A stretch of 64,000 bases of DNA from G963663775 sp963664255 (GCA_963664255.1 OY760938.1:1922001-1986000); one strand, 5' to 3'. Counted from the stretch's first letter, positions 35,101-43,979 are shown. Made by a program: numbers and translations. The notes: generated by a model not told the origin, from the sequence alone.

Positions 35101-35768
35101 CCGAACAGCAGGCGGCGGCACGAAAAGCCGAAATGCGTGCCCTTGGCAACGTGAATCTGGATGCGATTACAGAATATGAAGCACTCATGGAACGCTATAC
35201 CTTTTTGGGGGAACAGAAGGCGGATTTGGAGAAGGCACAGCACGATTTGCGCCAAATCATCGAGCGGCTGACCGTCAACATGAAGGAGATTTTCGCCAGT
35301 GGCTTTGCCCAGCTCAACACCTTGTTTGGGGAAACCTTTCGGGAGATTTTCGGCGGCGGACAGGCGGAATTGCTGCTGGAGGACAAAAACGATATTTTGA
35401 ATTGCGGCATTGAAATTCGTGTATCGCCCCCTGGCAAGGCACTGAAAACGCTGACGCTGCTGTCCGGCGGAGAGAAGGCATTTGTGGCGATTGCGCTGTA
35501 TTTTGCGATTTTAAAGCTGCGTCCCACGCCGTTTTGTGTGCTGGATGAAATTGAAGCCGCGCTGGACGATGTCAACGTGGTGCGCTATGCCAAATACATT
35601 CGGCGGCTGTCCGACAAAACGCAGTTCATCGTCATCACGCACCGCCGCGGCACGATGGAAGAAGCCGATGTGCTCTATGGCGTGACGATGCAGGAACAGG
35701 GCGTGTCCAAGCTGCTGATGCTCAATTTTGCCGAAGCCGAACAGCGATTGGGATTAAAGCTGAAATAA
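32193..35768 (+). CDS. smc: Chromosome segregation protein SMC
   Basis: The 1191-residue condensin core protein folds as a long antiparallel coiled coil. Its N-terminal ATPase half has Walker A GPNGSGKSNISDAIRW. Coiled coils cover about 170-500 and 665-1020. The hinge (about 515-640) includes GPVSSLI, ALGAAAGNIVV and GGAMTGGS. The C-terminal half has the signature LSGGEKAFVAIAL and Walker B CVLDEIEAALDD. It acts with ScpA/ScpB, not encoded here, in chromosome organisation. It leads a plus-strand cluster with ftsY, as in many Firmicutes. Confidence 0.97.
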   Translation: MVLKSLLVQGFKSFPDKTEIKFAGGLTAIVGPNGSGKSNISDAIRWVLGEQSSRSLRGAKMEDIIFGGTVRRGPVGFAEVSLILDNTERVFHSDFSEIMVTRRYYRSGESEYFLNKRHCRLKDIHEMFMDTGLGRDGYSSIGQGRIDEILSLKSEDRREIFEEAAGITKFRYRKEEAERRLNATEENLVRIRDVYAELEARREPLERQSEKARAYIKLREQLRVLEISLWLLSLTRIRQDTAQSKANQDAAAQQMADACTARDALYQKADALGTQLRQAEVSMDDLRGQLRTCEQRIAGHDRQRAVLQTNIENHEGNIARMEQESARTSAQEHSLETQLTARRTHLGALDAAHATLRDTQAQQEAERLALRAELDAMQQALQQNQAAQQTLTDSKFRIELERASAQSGLDNMEKRRGTIAQDIEASESRLAAEQATQDSLQSQRAACQEIIEATKNKLSGAQMKAENRRMKVEQLAETHRNVLSQQTDCENRIKMLTEMQKDYEGFSRSVKRIMEQVERGAMAGIHGPVSSLIHVPDEYVTAIETALGAAAGNIVVDTPKVGRDAIQYLKRVDGGRATFLPLDTIRPNVLREQGLEQTRGFCGVADALVQCDAPYRDVFSNLLGRTVIAEDLDAALGIANAYRNRFRIVTKDGQMIQAGGAMTGGSASKSSGVLARGAKLRALETHQQTLAEARKTAEIALADAKRELAALEFDRKAIEAEGARAQEECVRLTAALTQHRALLDSLAQRNGALVLERDNLADARAQYEARIAATSADIAQQMAQLAALQTDAKALAGKQKAQAQAQSQLDAAVASLSTELAQNRTERASEQRALEDLERLQQDMADTLGNISATIARFRTEIEAMRYDLAHTHEQEQADHQAADALRQQMTAAAAQRMRIEGEKATAEKATQAQADSILALERELARLENRTAQLKNEEKQILDQMWERYELTPTPAAAIAQPIENIQQTEQQAAARKAEMRALGNVNLDAITEYEALMERYTFLGEQKADLEKAQHDLRQIIERLTVNMKEIFASGFAQLNTLFGETFREIFGGGQAELLLEDKNDILNCGIEIRVSPPGKALKTLTLLSGGEKAFVAIALYFAILKLRPTPFCVLDEIEAALDDVNVVRYAKYIRRLSDKTQFIVITHRRGTMEEADVLYGVTMQEQGVSKLLMLNFAEAEQRLGLKLK

Positions 35769-35771
35769 AAG

Positions 35772-35800
35772 TTGAATCATCGGCTAAAATTGGCTATAAT
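35772..35800 (+). promoter_or_regulatory. Promoter of ftsY
   Basis: TTGAAT (35772-35777), 17 nt, TATAAT (35795-35800), just after the smc stop codon. Confidence 0.75.
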
Positions 35801-35843
35801 ACTGCATATAAAACCATTTAGACCAGACAGCAAAGGAGAAAAG

Positions 35844-36800
35844 ATGGGTTTTTTTGATAAAATCAAAAATGGACTGAAGCGCACGACCGAAGCGGTGGCG
35901 GAGAAGTTTGAGGATGTGATGGCGACCTTTGTCAAGGTGGACGAAGACCTGCTCGAAGAACTGGAAGAAGCGATGATTTTGGCGGATTTGGGCGCGGATG
36001 TCGCGGCGAGGTCGGTCAAAGAATTGGAAAACCGTGCAAAGCGTAAGAAAATCAACACCTCTGCTGAGCTGCGCGCGGTGCTCAAGGAAATTTTGATTGC
36101 AGAGATGCAGCCGGACACGCCGCTGGAGGTGTCGGGCACGCCTGCGGTGGTGCTCGTCATTGGGGTCAACGGCGTGGGCAAAACCACCTCCATCGGCAAG
36201 CTGGCGGCGCGCTATGTCAGCGAGGGCAAGCGCGTGATGCTGGCGGCGGCGGACACCTTCCGTGCGGCGGCGGCAGACCAGCTGGAGATTTGGGCGCAGC
36301 GTGCCGAAGCGGAAATCGTGCGCCATGGCGAGGGGGCAGACCCTGCGGCGGTGGTGTTTGATGCGATTTCGGCGGCGAAGGCGCGCGGCTGTGACATCAT
36401 CATTATTGATACTGCGGGTCGGCTGCACAATAAAACCAATTTGATGAACGAACTGGCGAAAATCGACCGCATTTTGACCCGTGAACTGCCAAATGCTACG
36501 CGCGAAACCCTGCTTGTGCTCGATGCAACCACAGGGCAGAACGCCGTGCATCAGGCGCAGGAATTCAACAAGGCGGCACAGCTGACCGGCATCGTGCTGA
36601 CCAAGCTGGACGGCACGGCAAAGGGCGGCATCGTGGTGGCAATTTCTGCGGGCTTAGGCGTGCCGGTGAAACTGGTCGGCGTGGGCGAAAAAATCGACGA
36701 TTTGATGGATTTTTGCCGTGAGGATTTTATCGAAGCGCTGCTGCCAGGCGAGGAATCAGAAACGATTCATGCAACTATAAAAAGCACAGGAGAGCTGTAA
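35844..36800 (+). CDS. ftsY: Signal recognition particle receptor FtsY
   Basis: FtsY docks ribosome-SRP complexes at the membrane for co-translational insertion. The 318-residue product has the helical N domain and the GTPase G domain with GVNGVGKTTSIGKLA, AADTFRAAAADQL, DTAGRLHNK and TKLDGTAKGG, ending in GVGEKIDDL. The long acidic N-terminal region of enterobacterial FtsY is absent, as usual in Firmicutes. AAAGGAG precedes the ATG at 35844. rdgB follows directly. Confidence 0.97.
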   Translation: MGFFDKIKNGLKRTTEAVAEKFEDVMATFVKVDEDLLEELEEAMILADLGADVAARSVKELENRAKRKKINTSAELRAVLKEILIAEMQPDTPLEVSGTPAVVLVIGVNGVGKTTSIGKLAARYVSEGKRVMLAAADTFRAAAADQLEIWAQRAEAEIVRHGEGADPAAVVFDAISAAKARGCDIIIIDTAGRLHNKTNLMNELAKIDRILTRELPNATRETLLVLDATTGQNAVHQAQEFNKAAQLTGIVLTKLDGTAKGGIVVAISAGLGVPVKLVGVGEKIDDLMDFCREDFIEALLPGEESETIHATIKSTGEL

Positions 36801-37415
36801 ATGGAATTTGTTTTGGCATCACACAATGCGAAAAAATGCAATGAAGTACAAGAAATTCTGATGGGCAACGAGATACAGGTGCGTTTGCTGCCGGAAAATG
36901 CACCCGAACCCATCGAAGACGGGGCAAGCTTTGCCGAAAATGCCCTCATCAAGGCACGCGCGGCGTGTGCACTGCTGGGGATGCCTGCCTTGGCAGATGA
37001 CAGCGGGTTGTGTGTCGATGCACTGGACGGCGCACCGGGTATTTACTCCGCACGCTATTGCGACGGGACGGACGCTGACCGCAACGCCCTGCTGCTGCGC
37101 AACATGGAACACGTGGCAGATGCCAACCGCATGGCGCGGTTTGTCTGCGCGATTGCCTGCGTGTTCCCTGATGGACGGGAATTTACCGTGCAGGGGATGT
37201 GCGAGGGCAAAATTTTGCGCGATACGCATGGTGCAGGCGGCTTTGGCTATGACCCGCTGTTTTATGTGGAAAGCTATGACTGCACCTTTGGCGAGCTGCC
37301 CGCGCAAATCAAAAACAAAATTTCTCACCGCGCCAATGCCCTGGCGGCGCTGCAGGAGCGGCTTTGCCAAACCGGCTGGGATATGTCATGTATGAAACAA
37401 ACAGAGAAAGAATAA
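36801..37415 (+). CDS. rdgB: Non-canonical purine NTP pyrophosphatase (RdgB/HAM1)
   Basis: The enzyme removes ITP, dITP and XTP from the nucleotide pool. The 204-residue product shows the N-terminal ASHNAKKCNEV, SFAENALIKARAA, ADDSGLCVDALDGAPG with the catalytic Asp, and GFGYDPLFY plus SHRANAL. The ATG follows the ftsY stop codon with no gap, and the GGAGAG lies inside ftsY, so translation is coupled. Confidence 0.96.
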   Translation: MEFVLASHNAKKCNEVQEILMGNEIQVRLLPENAPEPIEDGASFAENALIKARAACALLGMPALADDSGLCVDALDGAPGIYSARYCDGTDADRNALLLRNMEHVADANRMARFVCAIACVFPDGREFTVQGMCEGKILRDTHGAGGFGYDPLFYVESYDCTFGELPAQIKNKISHRANALAALQERLCQTGWDMSCMKQTEKE

Positions 37416-37429
37416 GGAGAATATACCAT

Positions 37430-37729
37430 ATGCTGACAAGCAAACAACGCGCAGGACTGCGCAAACTGTCCAACACCCTGCCTGATACCCTGCACATCGG
37501 TAAGGATGGTATCAGCGAGGGCGTGATTCGCCAGCTCGACGAGCTGCTCGAGTGCCACGAGCTTGTGAAAATCAAGATTTTGGAAACCGCATTTTTAACA
37601 CCGAAGGGTGCACAGGCAGAGCTATGTGAAACCTTGCACGCCGAGCCTGTGCAGTGCATCGGCACCAAAGCCGTGCTGTATCGGCAGTCCAGCGACCCTG
37701 ACAAGAGAAAGATTGTATTAGAGAAATAA
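37430..37729 (+). CDS. yhbY: YhbY family RNA-binding protein (CRM domain)
   Basis: The 99-residue protein is a single CRS1-YhbY domain, with LTSKQRAGLRKLSN, LHIGKDGISEGVIRQLDELL, ELVKIKIL and an IGTKAVLYRQS near the end. YhbY associates with pre-50S ribosomal particles. It starts 14 nt after rdgB behind AAGGAG and lies in the usual yhbY-nadD-yqeK-rsfS order. Confidence 0.95.
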   Translation: MLTSKQRAGLRKLSNTLPDTLHIGKDGISEGVIRQLDELLECHELVKIKILETAFLTPKGAQAELCETLHAEPVQCIGTKAVLYRQSSDPDKRKIVLEK

Positions 37730-37825
37730 GAACCTTTTTTGATAGAGAAAGCGATGCAGTGCGGACGTGAGATACTGCATCCATCGGTTCGGTAATACGC
37801 CTTGGAACGACAGGAGAAGTAGCAT

Positions 37826-38413
37826 ATGAAGCTGGGGATTATGGGCGGAACCTTCAACCCGCCGCACATCGGACATTTGGAAGCCGCACGAAATGTTTAC
37901 CACGCACTGGGGCTGGACCAGGTGCTGTTTATTCCGACCAATGAGCCGCCGCACAAGCAAATGCCGCGCCGCAGCGCAACGCCGGAGCAGCGATTTGAAA
38001 TGGTGCAGTGCATGGTGCAGGGCGAGCCGTGGGCGCAGGTGTCCGCCATTGAGCTGGCGCGTGGCGGCGCAAGCTACACCGTGGACACCCTACGCAGGCT
38101 GCAGCACAGCGCAGACAAAATGGCACTGATTGTGGGCACAGATATGCTTTTGAGCTTTGAAAAATGGTATCAGCCCGAGGAAATCTGCCGCTTGGCGGCG
38201 TTGGCTGTGGTAGCGAGGGATGAAAGGGATGCCCAGACGCTGGAAAATCAGGCGCAAAAGCTGCGCAGTGCATTTGATGCGGACATCACGCTGGTGCAAT
38301 GCCCCAGCATTCCCGTTTCCTCCACTGAGGTGCGCGCAGGGCAGCTGGATGCCGCGGCACTGCCTGCTGCTGTGGCAGACTATATTCGGGAAAATCAGTT
38401 GTATCGATTTTAG
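37826..38413 (+). CDS. nadD: Nicotinate-nucleotide adenylyltransferase
   Basis: NadD adenylates nicotinate mononucleotide in NAD synthesis. The 195-residue product begins GIMGGTFNPPHIGHL, which contains the HIGH-like nucleotidyl transfer motif, and has IPTNEPPHKQ, GTDMLLSFEKW and the closing SSTEVRAG (ISST-type) motif. A GGAGAAG precedes the ATG. A 96-nt gap to yhbY holds a GATGCAGT/ACTGCATC hairpin. Confidence 0.96.
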   Translation: MKLGIMGGTFNPPHIGHLEAARNVYHALGLDQVLFIPTNEPPHKQMPRRSATPEQRFEMVQCMVQGEPWAQVSAIELARGGASYTVDTLRRLQHSADKMALIVGTDMLLSFEKWYQPEEICRLAALAVVARDERDAQTLENQAQKLRSAFDADITLVQCPSIPVSSTEVRAGQLDAAALPAAVADYIRENQLYRF

Positions 38414-38442
38414 AACCTGTATTCATAACGGCAAAAGACCTA

Positions 38443-38616
38443 AGGCAACACCGCACAATTCACACAAAATTGTTTGATGCATCGCTTACGGGTAGAAACT
38501 CCGTCATATTTTACAAAAAGCCTCGCTAATACATAGAGTATTACCTGCGTTTTTTGTTTCATCTGCCGGAATTTCTGCTGACGTAAGCAATGCATCAGAA
38601 TTGTGCGGTATCGCCC
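38443..38616. mobile_element. Palindromic MITE-like repeat flanked by TA
   Basis: The 174-bp sequence is an imperfect inverted repeat over its whole length. The outer 18 bases on each side read GGCAACACCGCACAATTC and, reverse-complemented, GGCGATACCGCACAATTC. Matching inner blocks include TGATGCATCGCTTACG and AATAC/GTATT at the centre. A 14-base insertion is present only in the left arm. TA dinucleotides adjoin both ends (38441-38442 and 38617-38618), as expected for target duplication by IS630/Tc1-type elements. It carries no gene and lies between nadD and yqeK. Confidence 0.7.
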
Positions 38617-38655
38617 TATACAAAACGACATCGAGCGGAAAGGCGGAATGGCATT

Positions 38656-39231
38656 ATGTTATGGAATGAGAAAGTGCGGGAAAGTGTGCTGCAGCGATTG
38701 ACCGGATACCGTTATACCCACACGTTGGGGGTGGAGCGTGCCGCGCGGTGGCTGGCGCAGCAATATGGCGCGGATGAGGAGCAGGCGGCGTGTGCGGCGT
38801 GCTTTCATGACATTACAAAACGGCTTTCTCAAGAACAACAGTTGAATTTGTGCCGCAAATACGATATAATACCCAGTGATGTTGAAAAAGAAGAATGGAA
38901 AATGCTGCATGGGAAAACGGCTGCCGCCATTGCCCAGCAGGAATATGGCGCACCACGCGCGGTGGTGGACGCCATCGCTTGCCATACCACCGGACGCGGT
39001 AGCATGACAGTGCTGGATAAAGTGCTGTATATGGCAGATTATATTGAGGAAACACGTAGTTTTGATGGGGTAGAAACCGCACGCGCACTTGTAAAAAAAG
39101 ATATTGACGAGGCACTGCTTTATTGCTTTGATGGCTCTATTCGGGATTTGGTTGAACGATGCAAACTGATTCATGGAGACACCATTGCAGCACGAAATTC
39201 ACTCATCGCGCTGGGAACCAGACGCGGCTAA
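38656..39231 (+). CDS. yqeK: YqeK HD-domain hydrolase (Ap4A-type)
   Basis: The 191-residue protein has the HD metal pattern: HTLGVERAA, CFHDITK with the His-Asp pair, LHGKTAAAIAQQEYG, and AIACHTTG, then MADYIEETRSF. YqeK-type enzymes cleave diadenosine tetraphosphate in Firmicutes. It follows nadD in the usual order but is separated from it by the palindromic repeat, so it may depend on read-through. The start ATG 38656 follows an AAAGGCGG. Confidence 0.93.
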   Translation: MLWNEKVRESVLQRLTGYRYTHTLGVERAARWLAQQYGADEEQAACAACFHDITKRLSQEQQLNLCRKYDIIPSDVEKEEWKMLHGKTAAAIAQQEYGAPRAVVDAIACHTTGRGSMTVLDKVLYMADYIEETRSFDGVETARALVKKDIDEALLYCFDGSIRDLVERCKLIHGDTIAARNSLIALGTRRG

Positions 39232-39268
39232 AGGATGCAGCAGAGCAGCAGCCCGACGGAGGCTATGC

Positions 39269-40822
39269 ATGAAATTATTCGGAAACAGTCAAAAACGTAA
39301 GGATTACGGCGAAACCGCAATGCTTCCCACCATAGCACGGCAGAAAAAAAATCTGCCTGCCCAGCAGGACGCAAAATCCAAAAACCGTGCGGCTGTGAAA
39401 AACAGTAGCACAGCCACAAGCAAACCCGAAAAAAACAGCGCAAAGCGCAGCAAAAAAGCGCAAAAGCTGCCGCTGACGCGCAAACAGAAGATTCGTCGCG
39501 GCGTTTTAATCGTGGCGCTGCTGCTGGCGATTGGCTTAGGTGCGGCGGCATTTTGGTCCAGCACCGTGCGTGCACCTGCCACGCCCGTCAAGGCGGCAAA
39601 CGTCAGCGACACCGCACAGGACGGCACCGGTGAGGTGGGCGAGCGTATCGCGGATTATTTCACCTTTGTGGTGGGTGCGGTGGATGAGGACGAGACCCGC
39701 ACCGATGCGCTGATGGTGGTCAGCTTTGATACCAAAAATAAGGAAATCAGCGTGCTGAATATTCCGCGCGATACCATGACCAACTCCTCCCGCGTGGGAG
39801 CATCCAAGAAAATCAATGCCGCATACGGCACCAAGGGCAAAATCGAAACCACCAAAAGCGACATCGAGGATGTCATTGGGTTTGCGCCTGATTATTATAT
39901 GATTGTCAATTTCAAGGGCATTGCCGACATTGTGGATGCGATTGGCGGCGTGGATTATGAAATTCCGTTCCGTATGTATTATCAAGACCCTTCGCAGGAT
40001 TTGTCCATTGATTTTGAACCGGGTATGACCCATTTGGACGGCGAAGAGGTGGTGGAATTTTTGCGCTGGCGCAAGAATGCCCACGGCGTTTCCACCGGTT
40101 CTTCCGGCTATACCGGCGGGGATGAGGAGCGCATCACAAAGGAACAGGACTTTTTGAAATATCTGGCAAGCGAGGTGCTGAGTGTGTCCAATGCCTCGAA
40201 AATGCCTGCCATTGCCAAGGCAGTGTTTGCAAATGTCAAAACCGACTTCGATTGGGGCGAGATTTTGTGGATGGGCACACAGGCATCCGGCATCGGCACC
40301 GAAAACATCCAGATGTTTACCCTGCCAGGTTACAGCGCCTATTCCTATGCGGGCACATCCAGCTATTTGTCGTTCTTTTTCCCGAATGAAACCGAAACAT
40401 TGGCACTGGTCAACGAATATTTCAATCCGTACACCACAGAAATTACCAGTTTAAATGTCGTCAGCGGACCGGACAAGCAAACGTCCTCCGGCAGCTCATC
40501 CGGCTCGTCAAAACGCACCACGCGCAAGGACACAGTGGAGGAAGAAGGCGAGAGCCATGCGGCAGAGGCTGCACAAGGCACGCCCACTGACGCAGCCAGC
40601 GGGGCGGCTGACCCTACAGCCGTGACGGACAACACAGCTGCGCAGACTGCGGACGACGGCACTGCGACAGACAACCCGACGGCAGACCCCACCACGCCGA
40701 CCGATACGGATACGGCGGGCACAGCAGACAAGGCGGACGAGGCAGACAGCGCGCCCGCTGCCGATACGAACACCCAAACCCAAACGACAGCGCCGACCAC
40801 AAGCGTCGACCCTGAAGCATAA
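39269..40822 (+). CDS. LytR-CpsA-Psr (LCP) family cell-wall protein
   Basis: The 517-residue protein has a basic cytosolic N-terminus (about 1-75), one membrane helix (about 76-98) and an external LCP domain with DEDETRTDALMVVSFD, LNIPRDTM, KKINAAYGTKG, YYMIVNFKGIADIVDAIGGVDYEIP, FLRWRKN and the Arg-rich catalytic surface. LCP enzymes attach teichoic acids or polysaccharides to peptidoglycan. The C-terminal 130 residues are a low-complexity Ala/Thr/Asp/Ser tail. GGAGG precedes the ATG at 39269. It sits between yqeK and rsfS, a common arrangement. Confidence 0.94.
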   Translation: MKLFGNSQKRKDYGETAMLPTIARQKKNLPAQQDAKSKNRAAVKNSSTATSKPEKNSAKRSKKAQKLPLTRKQKIRRGVLIVALLLAIGLGAAAFWSSTVRAPATPVKAANVSDTAQDGTGEVGERIADYFTFVVGAVDEDETRTDALMVVSFDTKNKEISVLNIPRDTMTNSSRVGASKKINAAYGTKGKIETTKSDIEDVIGFAPDYYMIVNFKGIADIVDAIGGVDYEIPFRMYYQDPSQDLSIDFEPGMTHLDGEEVVEFLRWRKNAHGVSTGSSGYTGGDEERITKEQDFLKYLASEVLSVSNASKMPAIAKAVFANVKTDFDWGEILWMGTQASGIGTENIQMFTLPGYSAYSYAGTSSYLSFFFPNETETLALVNEYFNPYTTEITSLNVVSGPDKQTSSGSSSGSSKRTTRKDTVEEEGESHAAEAAQGTPTDAASGAADPTAVTDNTAAQTADDGTATDNPTADPTTPTDTDTAGTADKADEADSAPAADTNTQTQTTAPTTSVDPEA

Positions 40823-40840
40823 AAAAGGAGAAACGAATTT

Positions 40841-41209
40841 ATGACCGCACAAGAAACGGTAAAGCAGATTTGTTTGGCACTTCTGGAAAAAAAAGCACGT
40901 GGAGTACAGGTGCTGCATATTGAACAGCTGACGGCTTTGACAGAATATTTTGTCATCTGCTCGGCAACCTCCACCACGCAGGTGAAGGCACTGGCGGACA
41001 ATGTGGATTTTCGCATGAAAAATGACCACCAAATTATGGCGCATCACACAGAAGGCTTTGAATCTGCGCAGTGGATTCTGCTTGATTATGGCTGTGTGCT
41101 GGTGCACGTATTTATGCCTGAAGCACGCGAGTTCTACAAACTGGAAAATCTGTGGAGGGACGGCACGCCCGTGCCGCTGGCACAGCTGGGGATTACGGAC
41201 GAAGAATAA
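40841..41209 (+). CDS. rsfS: Ribosomal silencing factor RsfS
   Basis: RsfS binds ribosomal protein L14 and blocks subunit joining when nutrients are low. The 122-residue product shows LTALTEYFVICSATSTTQVKALAD, the GFESAQWILLDYGCVLVHVF block and REFYKLENLW. AAAAAAGGAGA lies ahead of the ATG; leuS follows after 21 nt. Confidence 0.96.
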   Translation: MTAQETVKQICLALLEKKARGVQVLHIEQLTALTEYFVICSATSTTQVKALADNVDFRMKNDHQIMAHHTEGFESAQWILLDYGCVLVHVFMPEAREFYKLENLWRDGTPVPLAQLGITDEE

Positions 41210-41230
41210 AGGCAGGGGGAACAGGCTACT

Positions 41231-43642
41231 GTGAAGTACGAATATAAGCAGATAGAAAAGAAATGGCAGGATATTTGGGACGAAAAACAATGCTTTCGGG
41301 CGGAAAATGATGCTGCAAAAGAAAAATTTTATGCACTGGTCGAGTTTCCGTATCCGTCGGGCGCAGGGCTGCACGTAGGACATCCGCGCTCCTACACCGC
41401 ACTGGACATTGTGGCACGCAAAAAGCGTATGGAGGGCAAAAATGTCCTCTATCCGATGGGATGGGACGCATTTGGTCTGCCGACCGAGAATTTTGCCATC
41501 AAAAACCATGTGCATCCGGCGGAAGTGACGAAAAAGAACATCGCCCGCTTCAAAAGCCAGCTCAAGGCACTGGGCTTGTCCTTTGACTGGTCGCGCGAAA
41601 TCAATACCACCGACCCACAGTACTATAAATGGACCCAGTGGATTTTTTTGCAGCTGTTTGAAAAGGGTCTTGCCTACAAAAAGGAAATGAACGTCAACTG
41701 GTGCACCTCCTGCAAATGCGTGTTGGCAAATGAAGAGGTGGTCAGCGGCGTGTGTGAACGCTGCGGTTCTGCTGTCGTGCACAAGACCAAGAGCCAGTGG
41801 ATGCTGGGCATCACCCAGTATGCACAGCGGTTGATTGACGATTTGGAGCAGGTCGATTATATCGAGCGCGTCAAGACCCAGCAGAAGAACTGGATTGGTC
41901 GCTCGACTGGCGCAGAGGTGGACTTCACCACCACGCAGGGTGATACACTGACCGTTTACACCACCCGCCCTGACACGCTGTTTGGCGCAACGTATATGGT
42001 CATTTCGCCCGAGCATCCCGTGATTGAAACGTGGGCAGACAAGCTTGCGAATATTGACGCGGTGCGTGCATATCGCGAGGAAGCGGCGCACAAATCCGAC
42101 TTTGAACGCACGGAAATGAACAAAAATAAGACCGGTGTGCAGCTGGATGGCGTGCGCGCGGTCAACCCTGTCAATAATAAGGAAATTCCTGTTTTTGTGT
42201 CGGATTATGTGCTGATGGGCTATGGTACAGGCGCAATCATGGCAGTGCCGGCGCATGATGCCCGTGACTGGGACTTTGCCAAGGCGTTTGACCTGCCCAT
42301 TATCGAGGTGATTGCGGGCGGCGATGTGCAGAATGCAGCATTCACCGATGTGGAAACTGGCAAGCTGGTTAACTCCTCGTTCCTCGATGGTTTGAGCGTT
42401 GCAGAGGCGAAAAAGGCCATCATCATGTGGCTGGCCGACCAAGGTCTGGGACACGAAAAGGTCAACTTTAAGCTGCGTGACTGGGTATTCTCCCGCCAAC
42501 GCTATTGGGGCGAGCCGATTCCGATTGTACACTGCGACAAGTGCGGCTACGTGCCCCTGCCGGAGGACCAGCTACCGCTGACCCTGCCCGAAGTGGAAAG
42601 CTATGAGCCGACCGAAAACGGCGAATCTCCGCTGGCGAAAATGACCGATTGGGTGGCTACCACTTGCCCGCACTGCGGCGGTCCTGCCAAGCGTGAAACC
42701 GACACCATGCCCCAGTGGGCAGGCTCGTCTTGGTATTTCCTGCGCTATATGGACCCGCACAATGACACGGCACTCGCCTCCAAGGAAGCGCTCGACTATT
42801 GGTCACCGGTTGACTGGTACAACGGCGGCATGGAGCACACCACGCTGCACCTGCTGTACAGCCGTTTCTGGCACAAGTTCCTGTTTGATATTGGCGTTGT
42901 GCCGACCGCAGAGCCGTATCAGAAGCGCACCAGCCATGGCATGATTTTGGGTGAAAATGGCGAAAAAATGTCCAAAAGCCGTGGAAATGTGGTCAATCCA
43001 GATGAAATTGTGGAAGTGTACGGCGCAGATACCATGCGTTTGTATGAAATGTTCATCGGCGACTTTGAAAAGGCTGCGCCGTGGAATCCGAAATCCATCA
43101 AGGGCTGTCGCCGCTTCCTCGAGCGTGTTTGGGCACTGAGCGAGCAGGTGCAGGACGGCGAAAGCTATTCTGAGCAGCACGAGGTGCTGATGCACCGCAC
43201 CATCAAAAAGGTGGGCGAGGACATCGAAGCACTCAAGGCGAATACTGCCATTGCGGCGATGATGAGCATGGTCAATGAATTCTATGACAAGGGTGTCAAC
43301 CGTGCGGAATATCGCACGCTGCTGGCTCTGCTGTGCCCATTTGCGCCGCACATTGCCGAGGAGCTGTGGGAGCAGGGCGGCTATGCGAAGGGCGGATGCG
43401 TGCTGTCTGTCGAAGCGTGGCCCATGTATGAAGAAGGCAAGACGGTGGAGTCTACCATTGAAATCGCCGTGCAGGTTTGCGGCAAGCTGAAAAGCACCGT
43501 GCGTCTGCCAATGGACTGCGAACAGCAGCAGGCGATTGATACCGCAATGGCGGACGAAAAGGTGCAAAATGCGCTCGCAGGCAAGCAAATTGTGAAGACT
43601 ATTGTGGTGAAAAATAAAATCGTCAATATCGTTGCAAAATAA
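41231..43642 (+). CDS. leuS: Leucine--tRNA ligase
   Basis: The 803-residue class I synthetase has the HIGH motif as HVGH (GAGLHVGHPRSY), the CP1 editing domain (about 220-400, with TTRPDTLFGATYMV and the GYGTGAIMAVPAHDARD segment), the zinc-type CPHCGGPAKRE region, and GEKMSKSRGN as KMSKS. It starts with GTG behind a GGGGGA site. No T-box leader is seen; the 21-nt gap to rsfS implies co-transcription. Confidence 0.97.
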   Translation: MKYEYKQIEKKWQDIWDEKQCFRAENDAAKEKFYALVEFPYPSGAGLHVGHPRSYTALDIVARKKRMEGKNVLYPMGWDAFGLPTENFAIKNHVHPAEVTKKNIARFKSQLKALGLSFDWSREINTTDPQYYKWTQWIFLQLFEKGLAYKKEMNVNWCTSCKCVLANEEVVSGVCERCGSAVVHKTKSQWMLGITQYAQRLIDDLEQVDYIERVKTQQKNWIGRSTGAEVDFTTTQGDTLTVYTTRPDTLFGATYMVISPEHPVIETWADKLANIDAVRAYREEAAHKSDFERTEMNKNKTGVQLDGVRAVNPVNNKEIPVFVSDYVLMGYGTGAIMAVPAHDARDWDFAKAFDLPIIEVIAGGDVQNAAFTDVETGKLVNSSFLDGLSVAEAKKAIIMWLADQGLGHEKVNFKLRDWVFSRQRYWGEPIPIVHCDKCGYVPLPEDQLPLTLPEVESYEPTENGESPLAKMTDWVATTCPHCGGPAKRETDTMPQWAGSSWYFLRYMDPHNDTALASKEALDYWSPVDWYNGGMEHTTLHLLYSRFWHKFLFDIGVVPTAEPYQKRTSHGMILGENGEKMSKSRGNVVNPDEIVEVYGADTMRLYEMFIGDFEKAAPWNPKSIKGCRRFLERVWALSEQVQDGESYSEQHEVLMHRTIKKVGEDIEALKANTAIAAMMSMVNEFYDKGVNRAEYRTLLALLCPFAPHIAEELWEQGGYAKGGCVLSVEAWPMYEEGKTVESTIEIAVQVCGKLKSTVRLPMDCEQQQAIDTAMADEKVQNALAGKQIVKTIVVKNKIVNIVAK

Positions 43643-43668
43643 TCATTGCGGAAAATATTGATTTTCCC

Positions 43669-43697
43669 TTGACATCTGCGTCAAAGAACGATATAAT
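43669..43697 (+). promoter_or_regulatory. Promoter of rpsU
   Basis: A fully consensus pair: TTGACA, 17 nt, TATAAT. This is the best sigma-A promoter of the window. Confidence 0.93.
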
Positions 43698-43799
43698 ATC
43701 TTTACGGTTTTCTGCACGATTTATGTGTGTAGAAAAAATTCAAAAAGCCGTGTCTTTTATGCGTCTGAGATGTAGAGACGCGCGGAGGGAGGGAAAACG

Positions 43800-43979
43800 A
43801 TGTCGGAAGTCCGCATTAAGGATAATGAATCAATCGATAGTGCATTGAGAAGATTCAAGAGATCCTGCGCAAAAGCGGGTACGCTTTCCGAGCTCCGCAA
43901 GCGTGAGCATTATGAAAGCCCAAGCGTTAAGCGCCGTAAGAAGTCTGAGGCTGCACGCGCAAAGAAGAAGAAGTTCTAA
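43800..43979 (+). CDS. rpsU: 30S ribosomal protein S21
   Basis: The 59-residue basic protein reads MSEVRIKDNESIDSALRRFK at its start, has SCAKAGTLSELRKREHYE in the middle and a Lys/Arg-rich tail ending KKKKF, typical of S21. GGAGGGAGG ends 7 nt before the ATG. The gene has its own consensus promoter and terminator. Confidence 0.97.
   Translation: MSEVRIKDNESIDSALRRFKRSCAKAGTLSELRKREHYESPSVKRRKKSEAARAKKKKF

Noticed and set aside
40508..42532. A 670-codon minus-strand frame opposite the LCP tail, rsfS and leuS
   Set aside because: It spans three genes with clear families and start signals on the other strand.
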